From IMG/VR virus record IMGVR_UViG_3300024261_000008, positions 1-64,000 of that record: a stretch of 64,000 bases of DNA; one strand, given 5' to 3'. Below the pieces are notes generated by a model, which was not told the DNA's origin, did not search any database, and saw only the letters and a program-made list of their open reading frames with translations. Below are positions 12,602 through 21,939 of the stretch, one piece after another (position 1 is the first letter of the stretch; each line of letters begins with the position of its first letter). The DNA comes from a virus. Position numbers and translations under genes: made by a program.

Positions 12602-13621
12602 ATGTCAGATGTTCAAACTAAAATTTTCGAGCCGACTCCAGAATTGACTGATCTTTTGATCCGTTCTGGTTCAGCTAAGAAAGAGGTTTCAGTAGCTGCA
12701 AGTGCAGAATTTGCAAAGGCTCTTGAGCAACCTCTCCGTCAGGGTGTCCTTAGTGGCAATATTCTTAATGGTATTTTTGAGCCAATTCGTTTGGCCCAGA
12801 GTGCTACTCCAGAATTTCCACTTGATTTTCTTGCACCGGGAACTGAAAAAGATTTCGTTGCTTATACCATTCCTAATCATGGATATATTCCAGAACGTCA
12901 CGTAGAAGGCGATTATGTCATGGTTCCGACCTTTGACATCGGTGCTTCTATTGATTGGCTTCTGAAGTATGCTCGTGATGCACGTTGGGATGTCGTCGGT
13001 CGTGCTATGGAAGTACTTGAGGCTTCTTTCACTAAGAAGATGAATGATGATGGTTGGCACACCATTCTTGCTGCTGGCGTTGATCGTAACATCGTTGTTT
13101 ATGACAGTGATGCTGCTCAAGGTCAATTTACTAAGCGTCTTGTCAGTCTCATGAAGACCGTCATGCGTCGAAATGGTGGCGGGAATAGTGCTAGTAACAA
13201 TCGTGGTCAGTTGACTGACCTTTATGTTTCACCAGAAGCTATGGAAGACATTCGCAACTGGGGAGTTGATCAGGTTGATGAACTCACTCGTCGTGAAATC
13301 TATGTTGCTTCTGATTCCGCTGCTGTTATCAATCGTGTCTTTGGAGTTAACCTCCATGATCTCGACGAACTCGGTGTCGGTCAGGAATATCAGTTGTTCT
13401 ATGAGAACGTCCTTAATGGCACAATGCCAGCAGGTGACGTAGAAATTTGCGTAGGTCTTGATCTTCGCAAGCGTGATTCCTTCATTATGCCAATTCGTCA
13501 AGAAGTTCAAATCTTCGAAGATGATGTTCTTCATCGTCAGAAGAGAGCAGGCTTCTACGGATGGGCAGAGCAAGGCTTTGCTGTTCTTGATAATCGTAGG
13601 GTCTTACTTGGCTCTATGTAA
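12602..13621 (+). CDS. Major capsid protein
   Basis: A 339-aa HK97-fold shell protein, shown by position after the protease-scaffold and decoration genes and by typical stretches: a charged helical N-terminal arm (residues 1-50), the E-loop region (DFVAYTIPNHGYIPERHVEG), the spine helix (WDVVGRAMEVLEASFTKKM), and the A-domain end (FIMPIRQEVQIFEDD, then HRQKRAGFYGWAEQGFAVLD). GGGAGAAAATAATT gives a strong ribosome site. The gene is followed by a terminator, so capsid transcription ends here. The length is short compared with T4 gp23 and close to that of HK97-like phages. Confidence 0.9.
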   Translation: MSDVQTKIFEPTPELTDLLIRSGSAKKEVSVAASAEFAKALEQPLRQGVLSGNILNGIFEPIRLAQSATPEFPLDFLAPGTEKDFVAYTIPNHGYIPERHVEGDYVMVPTFDIGASIDWLLKYARDARWDVVGRAMEVLEASFTKKMNDDGWHTILAAGVDRNIVVYDSDAAQGQFTKRLVSLMKTVMRRNGGGNSASNNRGQLTDLYVSPEAMEDIRNWGVDQVDELTRREIYVASDSAAVINRVFGVNLHDLDELGVGQEYQLFYENVLNGTMPAGDVEICVGLDLRKRDSFIMPIRQEVQIFEDDVLHRQKRAGFYGWAEQGFAVLDNRRVLLGSM

Positions 13622-13653
13622 GGTTTCTCTAATGTTGTAAATTTAATAAAGGG

Positions 13654-13686
13654 GCCGTCCTAAAAGCATTTGGGGCGGCTTTTTTT
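13654..13686 (+). terminator. Terminator after the major capsid gene
   Basis: GCCGTCC (13654-13660) pairs with GGGCGGC (13673-13679), with one G-U pair, across a loop of about 12, followed by seven T. It lies 33 bases after the capsid stop. Confidence 0.85.
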
Positions 13687-13698
13687 ATTGTCTTTACT

Positions 13699-13709
13699 GG
13701 TGTATATAC
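13699..13709 (+). promoter_or_regulatory. Possible late promoter element GGTGTATATAC
   Basis: This 11-mer stands just after the capsid terminator and 30 bases before the next start codon. The identical 11-mer is found at 31790-31800, again shortly before a gene. No -35 is visible, as in T4-type late promoters that have only a -10 element. Confidence 0.45.
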
Positions 13710-13738
13710 AATTATCCTAACATTCAGAGGTAATACCT

Positions 13739-14146
13739 ATGTCAGCAAGCGAATATAACTTTAAAATAGAGCAAGGGTCCACATTTAAGATCAGGTTTTA
13801 TTACAAAGATGAGAATGGCGATCCTATAGATTTAACTGGATACTGTGCTAGATTAACATGGAAGACTAATTTCGGTATCAAACAATCTTTTTTTACTCAA
13901 AACACAGATTATAGTGTATATAAATTTGAATTGGATGAAGCAAACGGAGGTATGATTTTGACGCTTCCTGCGTCAACAACTAACAGTTTTGAATTTTCTT
14001 ATGCTAAATATGACTTAGAACTGCAATCTCCTGATGCTATTTATTCTTCAGATAACTTTTACACATATAGGCTTTTATATGGTAAAGCGACTATTGTGAA
14101 ACGATATAGTACAACTTTAGAAAATTTGGAGTGCCAGAATGAGTAA
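13739..14146 (+). CDS. IEQG-domain virion protein, copy 1 (135 aa)
   Basis: Begins with YNFKIEQGSTFKIRFYYKD, then PIDLTGYCARLTWK, a beta-sandwich domain (BppU/immunoglobulin-like) that is common in phage tail-tip and fibre-attachment proteins. The 155-aa product at 32433 is a clear paralog (YNFTIEQGSSF..., PIDI..WCARLRWK, ...YDLELQ.P...). In both places the next gene starts inside or at the stop of this one and encodes a fibre-related protein. It probably forms an adaptor between the tail or head and a fibre. AGAGGTAAT gives the ribosome site. Confidence 0.75.
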   Translation: MSASEYNFKIEQGSTFKIRFYYKDENGDPIDLTGYCARLTWKTNFGIKQSFFTQNTDYSVYKFELDEANGGMILTLPASTTNSFEFSYAKYDLELQSPDAIYSSDNFYTYRLLYGKATIVKRYSTTLENLECQNE

Positions 14147-14366
14147 TAAAAATTATATGACAGTTGAAAGTTGCAATATTGACAACCTGCCATATGTACA
14201 AGTTCAGGTCGTTGAACCCTGTTTGAATATACCTATTACTATTGGAGATTTACCAGATAATATTCCTATGTCTAAGATATCTGGTAATTTAGATGTCTCT
14301 AGAATAGACAACTTAGATGATTATTTATTAAACTTTAACTATGAATTAGACGGCGGTACGCCTTAA
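14139..14366 (+). CDS. 75-aa partner of the IEQG protein, unknown
   Basis: Starts inside the end of the previous gene (ATG at 14139, upstream stop at 14144-14146), so the two are probably translated together. Content: MTVESCNIDN at the start, a strand-rich centre with two cysteines (residues 11 and 29), and the terminal motif YELDGGTP. The same ending (DGGSP, DGGP) closes the fibres at 14393 and 47361. Its place matches that of the giant fibre at 32900 after the second IEQG gene, so it may be a shortened counterpart of that fibre's attachment part. Confidence 0.6.
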   Translation: MSNKNYMTVESCNIDNLPYVQVQVVEPCLNIPITIGDLPDNIPMSKISGNLDVSRIDNLDDYLLNFNYELDGGTP

Positions 14367-14392
14367 TATTTTTTTACAAGGAGACAATCAAA

Positions 14393-16414
14393 ATGCCAGT
14401 AGATACAAAAATTCAAATTCGTCGAGGTTATTCAGATAGCTTTGCCGGATCAATACCCGCAGGTCAGAGCAAGTGGTCAGGTGTTAATCCTGTTTTAGCA
14501 CAGGGTGAACTTGGCTACGAAATCGACACTAATCGTGTTAAGATTGGTGACGGACTAACAGCATGGACTAGTCTTGAATATGCCAGCAACTCACCTAATG
14601 AAGAATTTCACTATGGAGTAAGCGGTATTGGAATTGACTTTCCAAATGATGAGATTCGTATAGCAGTCACGGGAATCGAACATTCACAAGTAAATGATTG
14701 GGACGATGCCGTTAGTGGTCTTCTTCCAAGTTTTACTGGTGTAGATGGAGTCGAAGTCGTTTGGAGTGGAGAAGAGAACAGATGGTATGTTGCTCTTGAA
14801 GACCCAGTAATTGACACTGGTAACATTATCGGTTTTGAGGAAGCTGTTCGTGACGTTATCGGTGAAGAGGCTGGAGGAAGCGGTTTCCTTCGCAATGGTT
14901 ATGGCATAGACATGACCTACAACGACCTGCAAAACAGTGTTGTTGTTTCTTTCACAGGGACTCAGCTTACAGGTGTTCTTGATGTTAATGCCACAGCAAC
15001 AGAAGTAAACTACCTTGCTGGTTCAATTCCGGGTAGAGTACTTGCTAATAAAGCAGTTGTTGCTGATGCAAGTCGCAATATCGGTAATGTTAATGATTTG
15101 TCAGTAGGCAATGACCTTCGCGTCACCGGAGTTACTACTCTGATCGGTGGAGTTAATGTCACAGGCGTTGTTTCTACAACAACTATTGAGGCTCCTGTTA
15201 TCACTGCCACAGACAGATTTGTTGGCAATCTTAGTGGAACAGCTAATGTTGCAACTAACGTAACAGTAGATCACGACGGTAGTACTTCTACCTTGTATCT
15301 TGCTGGTGTCGAAGGTACTAGTGATGGCAACAAGCCAGTATACTCTGACAATCAACTAAACTTTGTTACGAGCACTAACACTCTTAACTCAACCAATGTT
15401 ACTGCTTCTAGTACTGCTACAGCAAGTGATGTTCAGACTACTACATTGACAGCAGCCGGTACAGCAACCTTTAATGGTGATGTTGACCTCGGTGACAATG
15501 CTAGTGATACTGTAACATTCACAAGTAGAGTAGACAGCAGTATTGTTCCTAGTGTGACTCAATCTAATGACTTGGGTACATCAGCACTAGAATGGCAAAC
15601 AGTCTATGCTAAGACTCTTGAAGTCAGCGAGCATCTTAATGTTGATGGTAATATTGATGTTGGTGGTTTTGTTGTCACAACTGGCAGCGTAACAATCAAC
15701 GGAGACCTTACGGTTAACGGTGACACCACAACTATTAACTCTGAAGTTAAGGTTCTGGAAGACCCAATTATCCTTTTGGGTGGAACTGGTGAAATTACAA
15801 GCAATGACGGTAAAGACCGTGGTGTTGCTGGTCGATATTATCAGGCTTCCAGTTCACCAACTGGTAGTTTCGTTTTCTTCGGATGGGATAATAGTACTAA
15901 CAAGTTTACTTATATCCCAGACGCTACTTTCACCAATGAAGTCGCTGCTGGTGCGATTGGCGAATTGGACGCAAACATTGATTTCGATAAGATTCTCAAT
16001 GCTCCAAGTCCAAATGTTAGCGTAACACTTGATGGAGATATTACTGGTACTGCTAACGCAGACCTGACATCGCTTACTGGAAATGTTGCTCTTACAATCA
16101 CAACAACTATTGAAAACGATAGTATTGTTCTTGGAGACGACACTGAAGGTCAGTATGCTCAGACTCTAGCGGTTGCAGGAAACGGCTTGAGTTGCACAAC
16201 TCCTGCTGCTGATGATGGCACGGATTATACGGTTACTTCAAATGCTACAGCAGCTAATACTGCTGAAACGATTGTCTACAGAGACGCTAATCGTGCATTT
16301 AGTGCTCAGACCATCACAGTTAATGGTCTTGTTAATGTAGCTACAATTAGCGGTGTAAGTGCTGCTGCTCCTGTAGTAATAACTTACGCTGTTATCGACG
16401 GTGGCTCACCATAA
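14393..16414 (+). CDS. Tail-fibre-like virion protein with Mtd-type N-terminus
   Basis: Residues 5-60 (IQIRRGYSDSF...NPVLAQGELGYEIDTNRVKI, then GDGLTAW) are the Mtd N-terminal attachment domain also present at 16552, 24655 and inside 52044. The middle is a long Thr/Ser/Asn/Gly beta-repeat shaft (VNGDLTVNGDTTTINSE and similar). Residues about 450-520 (VLEDPIILLGGTGEITSND, then DRGVAGRYY) match a motif well known from cyanophage-type fibres. It ends in VIDGGSP. AAGGAGACAATC precedes the ATG. No enzyme or peptidase S74 chaperone domain is visible. Confidence 0.8.
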   Translation: MPVDTKIQIRRGYSDSFAGSIPAGQSKWSGVNPVLAQGELGYEIDTNRVKIGDGLTAWTSLEYASNSPNEEFHYGVSGIGIDFPNDEIRIAVTGIEHSQVNDWDDAVSGLLPSFTGVDGVEVVWSGEENRWYVALEDPVIDTGNIIGFEEAVRDVIGEEAGGSGFLRNGYGIDMTYNDLQNSVVVSFTGTQLTGVLDVNATATEVNYLAGSIPGRVLANKAVVADASRNIGNVNDLSVGNDLRVTGVTTLIGGVNVTGVVSTTTIEAPVITATDRFVGNLSGTANVATNVTVDHDGSTSTLYLAGVEGTSDGNKPVYSDNQLNFVTSTNTLNSTNVTASSTATASDVQTTTLTAAGTATFNGDVDLGDNASDTVTFTSRVDSSIVPSVTQSNDLGTSALEWQTVYAKTLEVSEHLNVDGNIDVGGFVVTTGSVTINGDLTVNGDTTTINSEVKVLEDPIILLGGTGEITSNDGKDRGVAGRYYQASSSPTGSFVFFGWDNSTNKFTYIPDATFTNEVAAGAIGELDANIDFDKILNAPSPNVSVTLDGDITGTANADLTSLTGNVALTITTTIENDSIVLGDDTEGQYAQTLAVAGNGLSCTTPAADDGTDYTVTSNATAANTAETIVYRDANRAFSAQTITVNGLVNVATISGVSAAAPVVITYAVIDGGSP

Positions 16415-16437
16415 GCAGTTAAAGTTTTTGAATATAT

Positions 16438-16479
16438 CCTAGACCTTTTTCTAAATAATTAAGGTCTAGGACTTTTTTT
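16438..16479 (+). terminator. Strong terminator after the 673-aa fibre
   Basis: CCTAGACCTT (16438-16447) pairs perfectly over ten bases with AAGGTCTAGG (16461-16470), followed by a run of seven T. It lies 24 bases after the stop codon. Confidence 0.88.
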
Positions 16480-16482
16480 AGA

Positions 16483-16510
16483 TTGACAACTTTATTGGAC
16501 TTCTTATAAT
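16483..16510 (+). promoter_or_regulatory. Sigma70-like promoter for the 1414-aa fibre
   Basis: TTGACA (16483-16488), 16 bases, TATAAT (16505-16510): both hexamers are perfect. It begins directly after the terminator and lies about 42 bases before the fibre start, so this fibre forms its own transcription unit. Confidence 0.8.
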
Positions 16511-16551
16511 AACATATGGGCCACACCCCTTTTATCAGCGATAGGATAATT

Positions 16552-19500
16552 ATGCCAGCAAACAACCTAATACAATTCCGAAAGGGAAGTTCTACAGAAT
16601 GGTCTACAGAAAATCCAGTACTTAAAAGTGGTGAACCGGGTTTTTCCATAGACGACAATATTTTTAAAATAGGAGATGGAGTTACTGTATGGGAAGACCT
16701 ACTTTCTATAGGCTCTGCTACATATAGTAATTATGTAGTAAGCACCGGACAAACTTCTTTTACAACTGCCACAGGATATACAGTAGGGACTCTGGAACTA
16801 TACCAAAATGGTGTCAAACTTGTTAATAGTTTAGACTTTTCTGCTACAGACGGTGACACAGTTACCCTTAGTGGTGTTGCTCCTTCTGGAAGTATCTTAG
16901 ACTATCGTATAGCCACAGTAAATATCTGTGCAGGTAGTCAAGGAGGTGGAACCACATATACTGCTGGAACAGGTTTAGTTTTAGTAGGTACAGAATTTAA
17001 TATTGACAGTTCTGTTATGCAGACAGGAGACATTAGTACTTCTCTTGCTGCTGGAACTGGTATTGGTCTAGCTTATGATAGTGGTACTGATGTACTTACT
17101 ATTAATTATACTGGAGGCGGCGGGAGTTATACTGCTGGTACAGGCATCTACGTAGATGGTAGCAATGTCATAAATGTAGCTGACCCTGTATTAACAACTG
17201 GCAATTTAGTTGCTGGTTCGGGTTTGTCAAAAAGTGGATATACTTTGAATGTTGACAATACAGTATTGAGAACAGGTGATCTAGGAACAAATCTTACTGC
17301 TGGCACAGGGGTTGTTCTTGAAGAAAATGGTTCTGATCTTAGTATTAATGTCATGTACACTGGACATCCCGTTATTCCCGCTGCTTCTTCTTCTAACAAT
17401 AGTGGAAGTGTAGTTATCCAAGATGTGATTGTTGACAGCAACGGTCATGTAACAGGATTGGGAACTACTGATATCAGCGAACTGTTCACACAGGGCGATG
17501 GAATGAGCCTGACGACAGGTACTATTGGAGACATAACATTTGCTGTTAATCCAACAGTTGTGCGTTCAGGAGACAATATCAGCGACCTAAACAATGATCT
17601 GGGTCTTATCAGCGGTTTTGATCTTAGCGGTTCAGGTTTTCTGACAGGTGTTCCAGACAACATCGACATTGATTCAGTCACAGCCGCCACTGGGTCATTT
17701 GTGTCTCTGCGGTTTGGGAATGACAATATTACTTTCCCGACTAGTGATGGTACAGCGAATCAATATTTAGAAACAGATGGCAACGGAGTTCTGTCCTTTG
17801 TATCTGCTAGTGCTGACAGCAATACGTTTGTTACTGGTGTAACCTACAGTGATACTACTAGAGTAGTAACCTTGCTTAGAAATGATGGCACAAATCTGAC
17901 TGCCCATCTTGATGGACTAGCAACAAGTGGCGATCTTTCTAGTTATGTAGAGATTAGCAATCTGAGTGGAAGTATTAGTGGTTTTGCTAGTAGTGGAGAC
18001 CCACTCAGTATTTTTGTTAATGACTCTGGTTATATCAATGCTCATCCTGCTGTAGACGCAGCAAGTAGTTCAGACAACACTGGACAAACATTTGTACAAG
18101 ACTTGCTCTTTGATGAGTTTGGTCATGTAACAGGAGTAGGCGTTGCTAATGCTTCTGATAACAACACAACATATACTGCGGGTTCCGGTTTAGAACTTGA
18201 TGGTACAGAATTTGACGTTCGTGCTGGTGACGGCATACAAATTTCAAGCGACAATGTAGCAGTAGATGATACTGTAGTAAGAACAACTAATACCTATGAG
18301 AATCCAAGTTGGCTTACTAGTATAAATGCTAATATTTTAAGTGGTGAAGTTCCTGCTGCTAATCTTCCTTCTTATGTAGATGATATACTAGAATATAATG
18401 GCACGGGTAATTTCCCTGCTGCTGGAGAAACAGGCAAGATTTATCTTGACACTAGTACAAACTTTTCTTATCGCTGGGGTGGAAGTTCTTATGTACAGAT
18501 TGTAGACGGTAAGGCTACATGGGGTGGTATCGACGGTACTCTGAGCAGTCAGACAGACCTTAGTATGGCTCTACAAGCCAAGGCTGATGCAACTTACGCG
18601 AACCAAAATAGATCATGGATTAGTGCTAATACTACTAGTGGTGTTGCTTTAGATGTTCGCGTCACAGCCAACGACACCGATATAGAAAACCTCAGTGGAC
18701 TAGTAGAATTAAATGACACTGATATAACAAATCTTAGTGGCTTGGTAGCAACGAACACTACAAATATTGGTAATAATACTGCTAGTGGTCTACAAAACCA
18801 AACTGACGTTGGCACTCTTAGTGGTCTTATAGATGACCTTGAGGCAGTCAGCGGTGCAGAACAACAAATTAGTCACAGTTGGAATAATACAACAGCACAA
18901 TTAGTAAGTACACTCACACCCGGAAACACAGCACTACAACAACTGTTTGAGGGTAAACTTTATGGTGACTCAACTGTAACATATTTAAGAAGTGATGTTG
19001 ATTTGGGTATCGGTACTGTACCATCTGCTGCCCTTCATATAAAGGGTGAGTATGCAGATGATGGTTACTTGATGATAGAAGATACTAGTAGTGCTCTAAA
19101 AACAAAACTATATACAGGTAACACTACTAGCGTTCTTGCAGTAGACGAAGATGATGCTGTTGCTGATTCTGCATTTACGATACAGGTAGACGGAGACAAC
19201 AAAGGTACTTTCGGTGCATCAGCCACAACACTTGATCAAAGTGTTACTATTAATGCTTCTACTAATCAATGTGTTCTTGGAAACACCATAAATGTATTTA
19301 ATGAGGGTGGAGCAGATGTAGACTTTAGGGTCGAAGGCTTAACTGATAACAACTTGCTGTTGTGTGATGCAAGCAAGGATTCGGTTCTTATTGGAAACTC
19401 TACTGATGGAAGCGTTAATTCTAAATTGCATGTTTATGAGGTCAATAAAACAAATAGTACATATTCTAGAACCATTAACGTGCTAGGTAGGGCTTATTCT

Positions 19501-20796
19501 ACTACTGATGGATCATACTATCATATAGGGATTAATAATAGAGCAGAAAAATACCTAAGTGATTCTGTTAATGACGCTGGTTATGTTATAGGTACGAACT
19601 GTGTTCCTGTACTATATGGTGACGGTACTAGTACAACTGTGGCAGAAATGACAGCCGTTAGAGCCAATATGTCAATAAACACAGTGGCTTCTGGTGTGAC
19701 TGTAACAAACGCATATGATATCAAGTGTGTACCAAGCCTAGCAGGAACGGATAACGCTGTAACAAATCATTATGGATTGTTCCTACAGCAAGGAGCAGGA
19801 AGTGCCACTGTTACAAACAGATTTGGAGTATACCAGCAAGACCCTGCTGCTCAGAATATATTCCTTGGCCCAGTAGGTTGCGGTGCTACCAATTTAGGCT
19901 CTAACGATCTCGTAGTTAACGGAACTAGTAAGTTTGACGGTCAAGTTGTTGTTAATGACAGAGTTTCTACTAAAGAATTATATGTTACTAATGATCCTTC
20001 TAGTACATCTTTACCTCTTGGCATAAGAACAGTTTTAGAAGACACCACCAGAGTTGAAACACTTAATGTCAATGCAGAATACACATTCCCGACTACAGAT
20101 GGAACAACATCAGGTCAAGTACTTGTCACAGACGGTGCTGGCAATGTAGATTGGGAAGATCAAACGGGTGGTGGAACAACAAGTAATGTAGACAGAGCAA
20201 CACTATCTCTCACAGCAGCACAACAAACATTTAGTGTTAGCAATGGATATGACACAGGTGCTATTGATGTTTACCTTAATGGTGTTAAACTTGCTGATAG
20301 CACAGACTTTACTGCAAGTAATGGTACTAGTTTTGTTCTAACAGAAGCCGCTGCTTCTGGTGATGTCGTACAGTATACTACATACGATAGGCTTACTACT
20401 AACGGCCTAGTATCTGATAGTGGTGACACCATGACAGGTGATCTTACTATCAATGCCAATCTTGCTGTTACTGGAACTATTGATAGTCCACAGGCTGCAA
20501 AGGCTTGGGTCAACTTTAATGCAGTCGGCACTCTTACTAAAAGAAACGACTATAATGTTACTAGCGTAACAGACAATGGTACTGGAGATTATACTGTTAA
20601 TTTTGAAAATAGTTTACCTGATACTGACTATGCTGTATCCCATTCTGTTGGCAAAACAGAAAATGCCCTTTGGCATAGAGGCCGAGAAGATGTTACTGCT
20701 CGTACTGTGGATGCATATAGGTTTATCAGTGCTCGATTTAGTGATGGTCAACTTATTGATGCTGAATTTGTAAGCGTGATATTTTTCGGAGGCTAA
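16552..20796 (+). CDS. Large tail fibre with Mtd N-terminus and AKAW tip domain
   Basis: The start at 16552 (MPANNLIQFRKGSSTEW) was chosen over an in-frame ATG at 16516 because AGGATAAT precedes it and the domain begins here; 1414 aa. Order: Mtd-type domain (4-50); beta-domain with LELYQNGVKL (60-127); long Gly/Ser/Thr-rich shaft with repeated TAGTG and AGSGL units; a short coiled-coil-like part at about 700-780 with TDIENLSGLVE repeats; a GIGT..SAALH beta part near 820; a second LxVYLNGVKLADSTDF beta-domain (about 1215-1281); and the tip domain AKAWVNF...SVTDNGTGDYTVNFEN (about 1313-1414). The tip is homologous to the three free-standing products at 21940-23027. Probable receptor-binding fibre. 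Confidence 0.85.
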   Translation: MPANNLIQFRKGSSTEWSTENPVLKSGEPGFSIDDNIFKIGDGVTVWEDLLSIGSATYSNYVVSTGQTSFTTATGYTVGTLELYQNGVKLVNSLDFSATDGDTVTLSGVAPSGSILDYRIATVNICAGSQGGGTTYTAGTGLVLVGTEFNIDSSVMQTGDISTSLAAGTGIGLAYDSGTDVLTINYTGGGGSYTAGTGIYVDGSNVINVADPVLTTGNLVAGSGLSKSGYTLNVDNTVLRTGDLGTNLTAGTGVVLEENGSDLSINVMYTGHPVIPAASSSNNSGSVVIQDVIVDSNGHVTGLGTTDISELFTQGDGMSLTTGTIGDITFAVNPTVVRSGDNISDLNNDLGLISGFDLSGSGFLTGVPDNIDIDSVTAATGSFVSLRFGNDNITFPTSDGTANQYLETDGNGVLSFVSASADSNTFVTGVTYSDTTRVVTLLRNDGTNLTAHLDGLATSGDLSSYVEISNLSGSISGFASSGDPLSIFVNDSGYINAHPAVDAASSSDNTGQTFVQDLLFDEFGHVTGVGVANASDNNTTYTAGSGLELDGTEFDVRAGDGIQISSDNVAVDDTVVRTTNTYENPSWLTSINANILSGEVPAANLPSYVDDILEYNGTGNFPAAGETGKIYLDTSTNFSYRWGGSSYVQIVDGKATWGGIDGTLSSQTDLSMALQAKADATYANQNRSWISANTTSGVALDVRVTANDTDIENLSGLVELNDTDITNLSGLVATNTTNIGNNTASGLQNQTDVGTLSGLIDDLEAVSGAEQQISHSWNNTTAQLVSTLTPGNTALQQLFEGKLYGDSTVTYLRSDVDLGIGTVPSAALHIKGEYADDGYLMIEDTSSALKTKLYTGNTTSVLAVDEDDAVADSAFTIQVDGDNKGTFGASATTLDQSVTINASTNQCVLGNTINVFNEGGADVDFRVEGLTDNNLLLCDASKDSVLIGNSTDGSVNSKLHVYEVNKTNSTYSRTINVLGRAYSTTDGSYYHIGINNRAEKYLSDSVNDAGYVIGTNCVPVLYGDGTSTTVAEMTAVRANMSINTVASGVTVTNAYDIKCVPSLAGTDNAVTNHYGLFLQQGAGSATVTNRFGVYQQDPAAQNIFLGPVGCGATNLGSNDLVVNGTSKFDGQVVVNDRVSTKELYVTNDPSSTSLPLGIRTVLEDTTRVETLNVNAEYTFPTTDGTTSGQVLVTDGAGNVDWEDQTGGGTTSNVDRATLSLTAAQQTFSVSNGYDTGAIDVYLNGVKLADSTDFTASNGTSFVLTEAAASGDVVQYTTYDRLTTNGLVSDSGDTMTGDLTINANLAVTGTIDSPQAAKAWVNFNAVGTLTKRNDYNVTSVTDNGTGDYTVNFENSLPDTDYAVSHSVGKTENALWHRGREDVTARTVDAYRFISARFSDGQLIDAEFVSVIFFGG

Positions 20797-20818
20797 CAAA
20801 CACAAGAAAGGTTTAAAA

Positions 20819-21070
20819 ATGAATGAAAGAATAGTTTATCCAAATGATGAGGGTGGAATAGCAGTAATCGTACCTGCTAACAACACCAAACTTACTGTTG
20901 CAGATATTGCATTGAAAGATGTACCTGCTGGAGTAAAATTTAAAGTAATAGACGTTTCCGATATTCCTACAGACAGGACATTTCGAAACGCATGGGAATT
21001 TGACTTCACCAACGACTTCGATGGCGAAGGAATGGGTGCAGAAGCATTTAACGCAACAAGAGGTAACTAA
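20819..21070 (+). CDS. Conserved fibre-associated protein, 83 aa
   Basis: Sequence IVYPNDEGGIAVIVP, then DVPAGVKFKVIDVSDIPTDR and FRNAWEFDF. I recognise this type from many phage fibre clusters, where it precedes a tail-fibre-assembly-like gene, but its exact role is not known to me. The product is acidic and compact. AAGGTTTAAA precedes the ATG. It is followed after two bases by the assembly-like gene, so the pair is probably translated together. A chaperone or co-factor for the large fibre just upstream is the natural guess. Confidence 0.7.
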   Translation: MNERIVYPNDEGGIAVIVPANNTKLTVADIALKDVPAGVKFKVIDVSDIPTDRTFRNAWEFDFTNDFDGEGMGAEAFNATRGN

Positions 21071-21072
21071 AG

Positions 21073-21678
21073 ATGATTAATATTAATATGGACAAGGCAA
21101 AAAATATCTGGAGAGACAAAGTTCGGGCAGAGAGAGCACCTTATTTTGAGCAACTAGATGTTGACTACCTCAAGGCCACTGAATCACAAAATGTGGTTGT
21201 CAAAGCTCACATTGAAACCAAGAAGCAACAACTTCGTGATGCTCCAGAAGACAGTAGAATTGAATCAGCAACTACTCCTGAAGAACTCAAGGCTGTAGAT
21301 GTTGTTGAAGAGATTATGTACATTTCTGATTTAGATCAAGCAAAACTAGATAAACTTTCTGATATAGATGAAGAATGGAAAGTTATTCTTAATGCAGGTT
21401 TCCAAACCCCTGAAGGCTGGAGCCTTGGAATTAGCACAGATGACGTAGCACTTCTTAATGGTGCTTACTCACTTGCTAAAGAGGCTACTGCACTAGGAAG
21501 CACAGACCCAGTTGTTATTGTTGATATTGCAGGAGAAGCCCATTCATTATCCCTTGAAGAGATGACACCTATTATGCTGGCTTATGGTTCTTCACGATCA
21601 ACACTTAGTGCTGGTGATGCTGCTAAACGTAAATTGGTAAGAGACGCAACCACAGTGGAAGAGGTAGAGGCTGTTTAA
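21073..21678 (+). CDS. Tail fibre assembly-like protein, 201 aa
   Basis: The N-terminal half (MDKAKNIWRDKVRAERAPYF, then LDVDYLKA) and the stretch KKQQLRDAPEDSRIESATT match the helical domain found in phage tail-fibre assembly and tail chaperone proteins (pattern A...R..R...L..LD......K....LRD.P). The C-terminal half (about 120-190) is a separate alpha/beta part with VVIVDIAGEAHSLSLEEM. Such proteins help fibres to trimerise or load onto the tail. It lies between the fibre and the free tip domains. AGGTAACTAAAG upstream gives a usable ribosome site. Confidence 0.65.
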   Translation: MININMDKAKNIWRDKVRAERAPYFEQLDVDYLKATESQNVVVKAHIETKKQQLRDAPEDSRIESATTPEELKAVDVVEEIMYISDLDQAKLDKLSDIDEEWKVILNAGFQTPEGWSLGISTDDVALLNGAYSLAKEATALGSTDPVVIVDIAGEAHSLSLEEMTPIMLAYGSSRSTLSAGDAAKRKLVRDATTVEEVEAV

Positions 21679-21851
21679 TGGCTTATAAACTACAAAAAGT
21701 TGGAGACGATTTTAAACTGCTTAAACGCGGAGACAACTATGTTGTGCACAATGATGGTTCATCAGGTGTTAGCAACTCAGGCGGCGGAAACTCAGGCGGC
21801 GGAAACTCAGGCGGTGGAAACTCAGGTGGTGGAAACTCAGGCGGTGGCTAA
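21678..21851 (+). CDS. Glycine-repeat protein, 57 aa
   Basis: Starts with ATG sharing its A with the upstream TAA (TAATG). Residues 1-32 are mixed (MAYKLQKVGDDFKLLKRGDN, then YVVHNDGSSG); residues 33-57 are five perfect NSGGG units. The third bases of the repeat codons vary (GGC/GGT), so the protein repeat is older than a simple recent slippage. Glycine-rich loops form the receptor tip in T-even gp38 adhesins, and the place behind a fibre-assembly gene is comparable, but this protein is much smaller. The repeat number could vary between isolates. Confidence 0.6.
   Translation: MAYKLQKVGDDFKLLKRGDNYVVHNDGSSGVSNSGGGNSGGGNSGGGNSGGGNSGGG
21774..21848 (+). repeat. Five tandem 15-base repeats encoding NSGGG
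   Basis: The unit AACTCAGGCGGCGGA is repeated five times with only third-position changes. It forms the 3' half of the small glycine-repeat gene and is a candidate site for copy-number change. Confidence 0.85.
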
Positions 21852-21939
21852 TCACGATCTATATCCTCAGATACTACTATACCATATACTCCTAATTACA
21901 GTTTTAAATATAACAATACATTAACTGGAGAACTAGAAA

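Noticed and set aside
16419-16658. A 79-aa minus-strand frame over the terminator and fibre promoter
   Set aside because: It spans the hairpin terminator and the plus promoter and lies opposite a well-supported fibre start.
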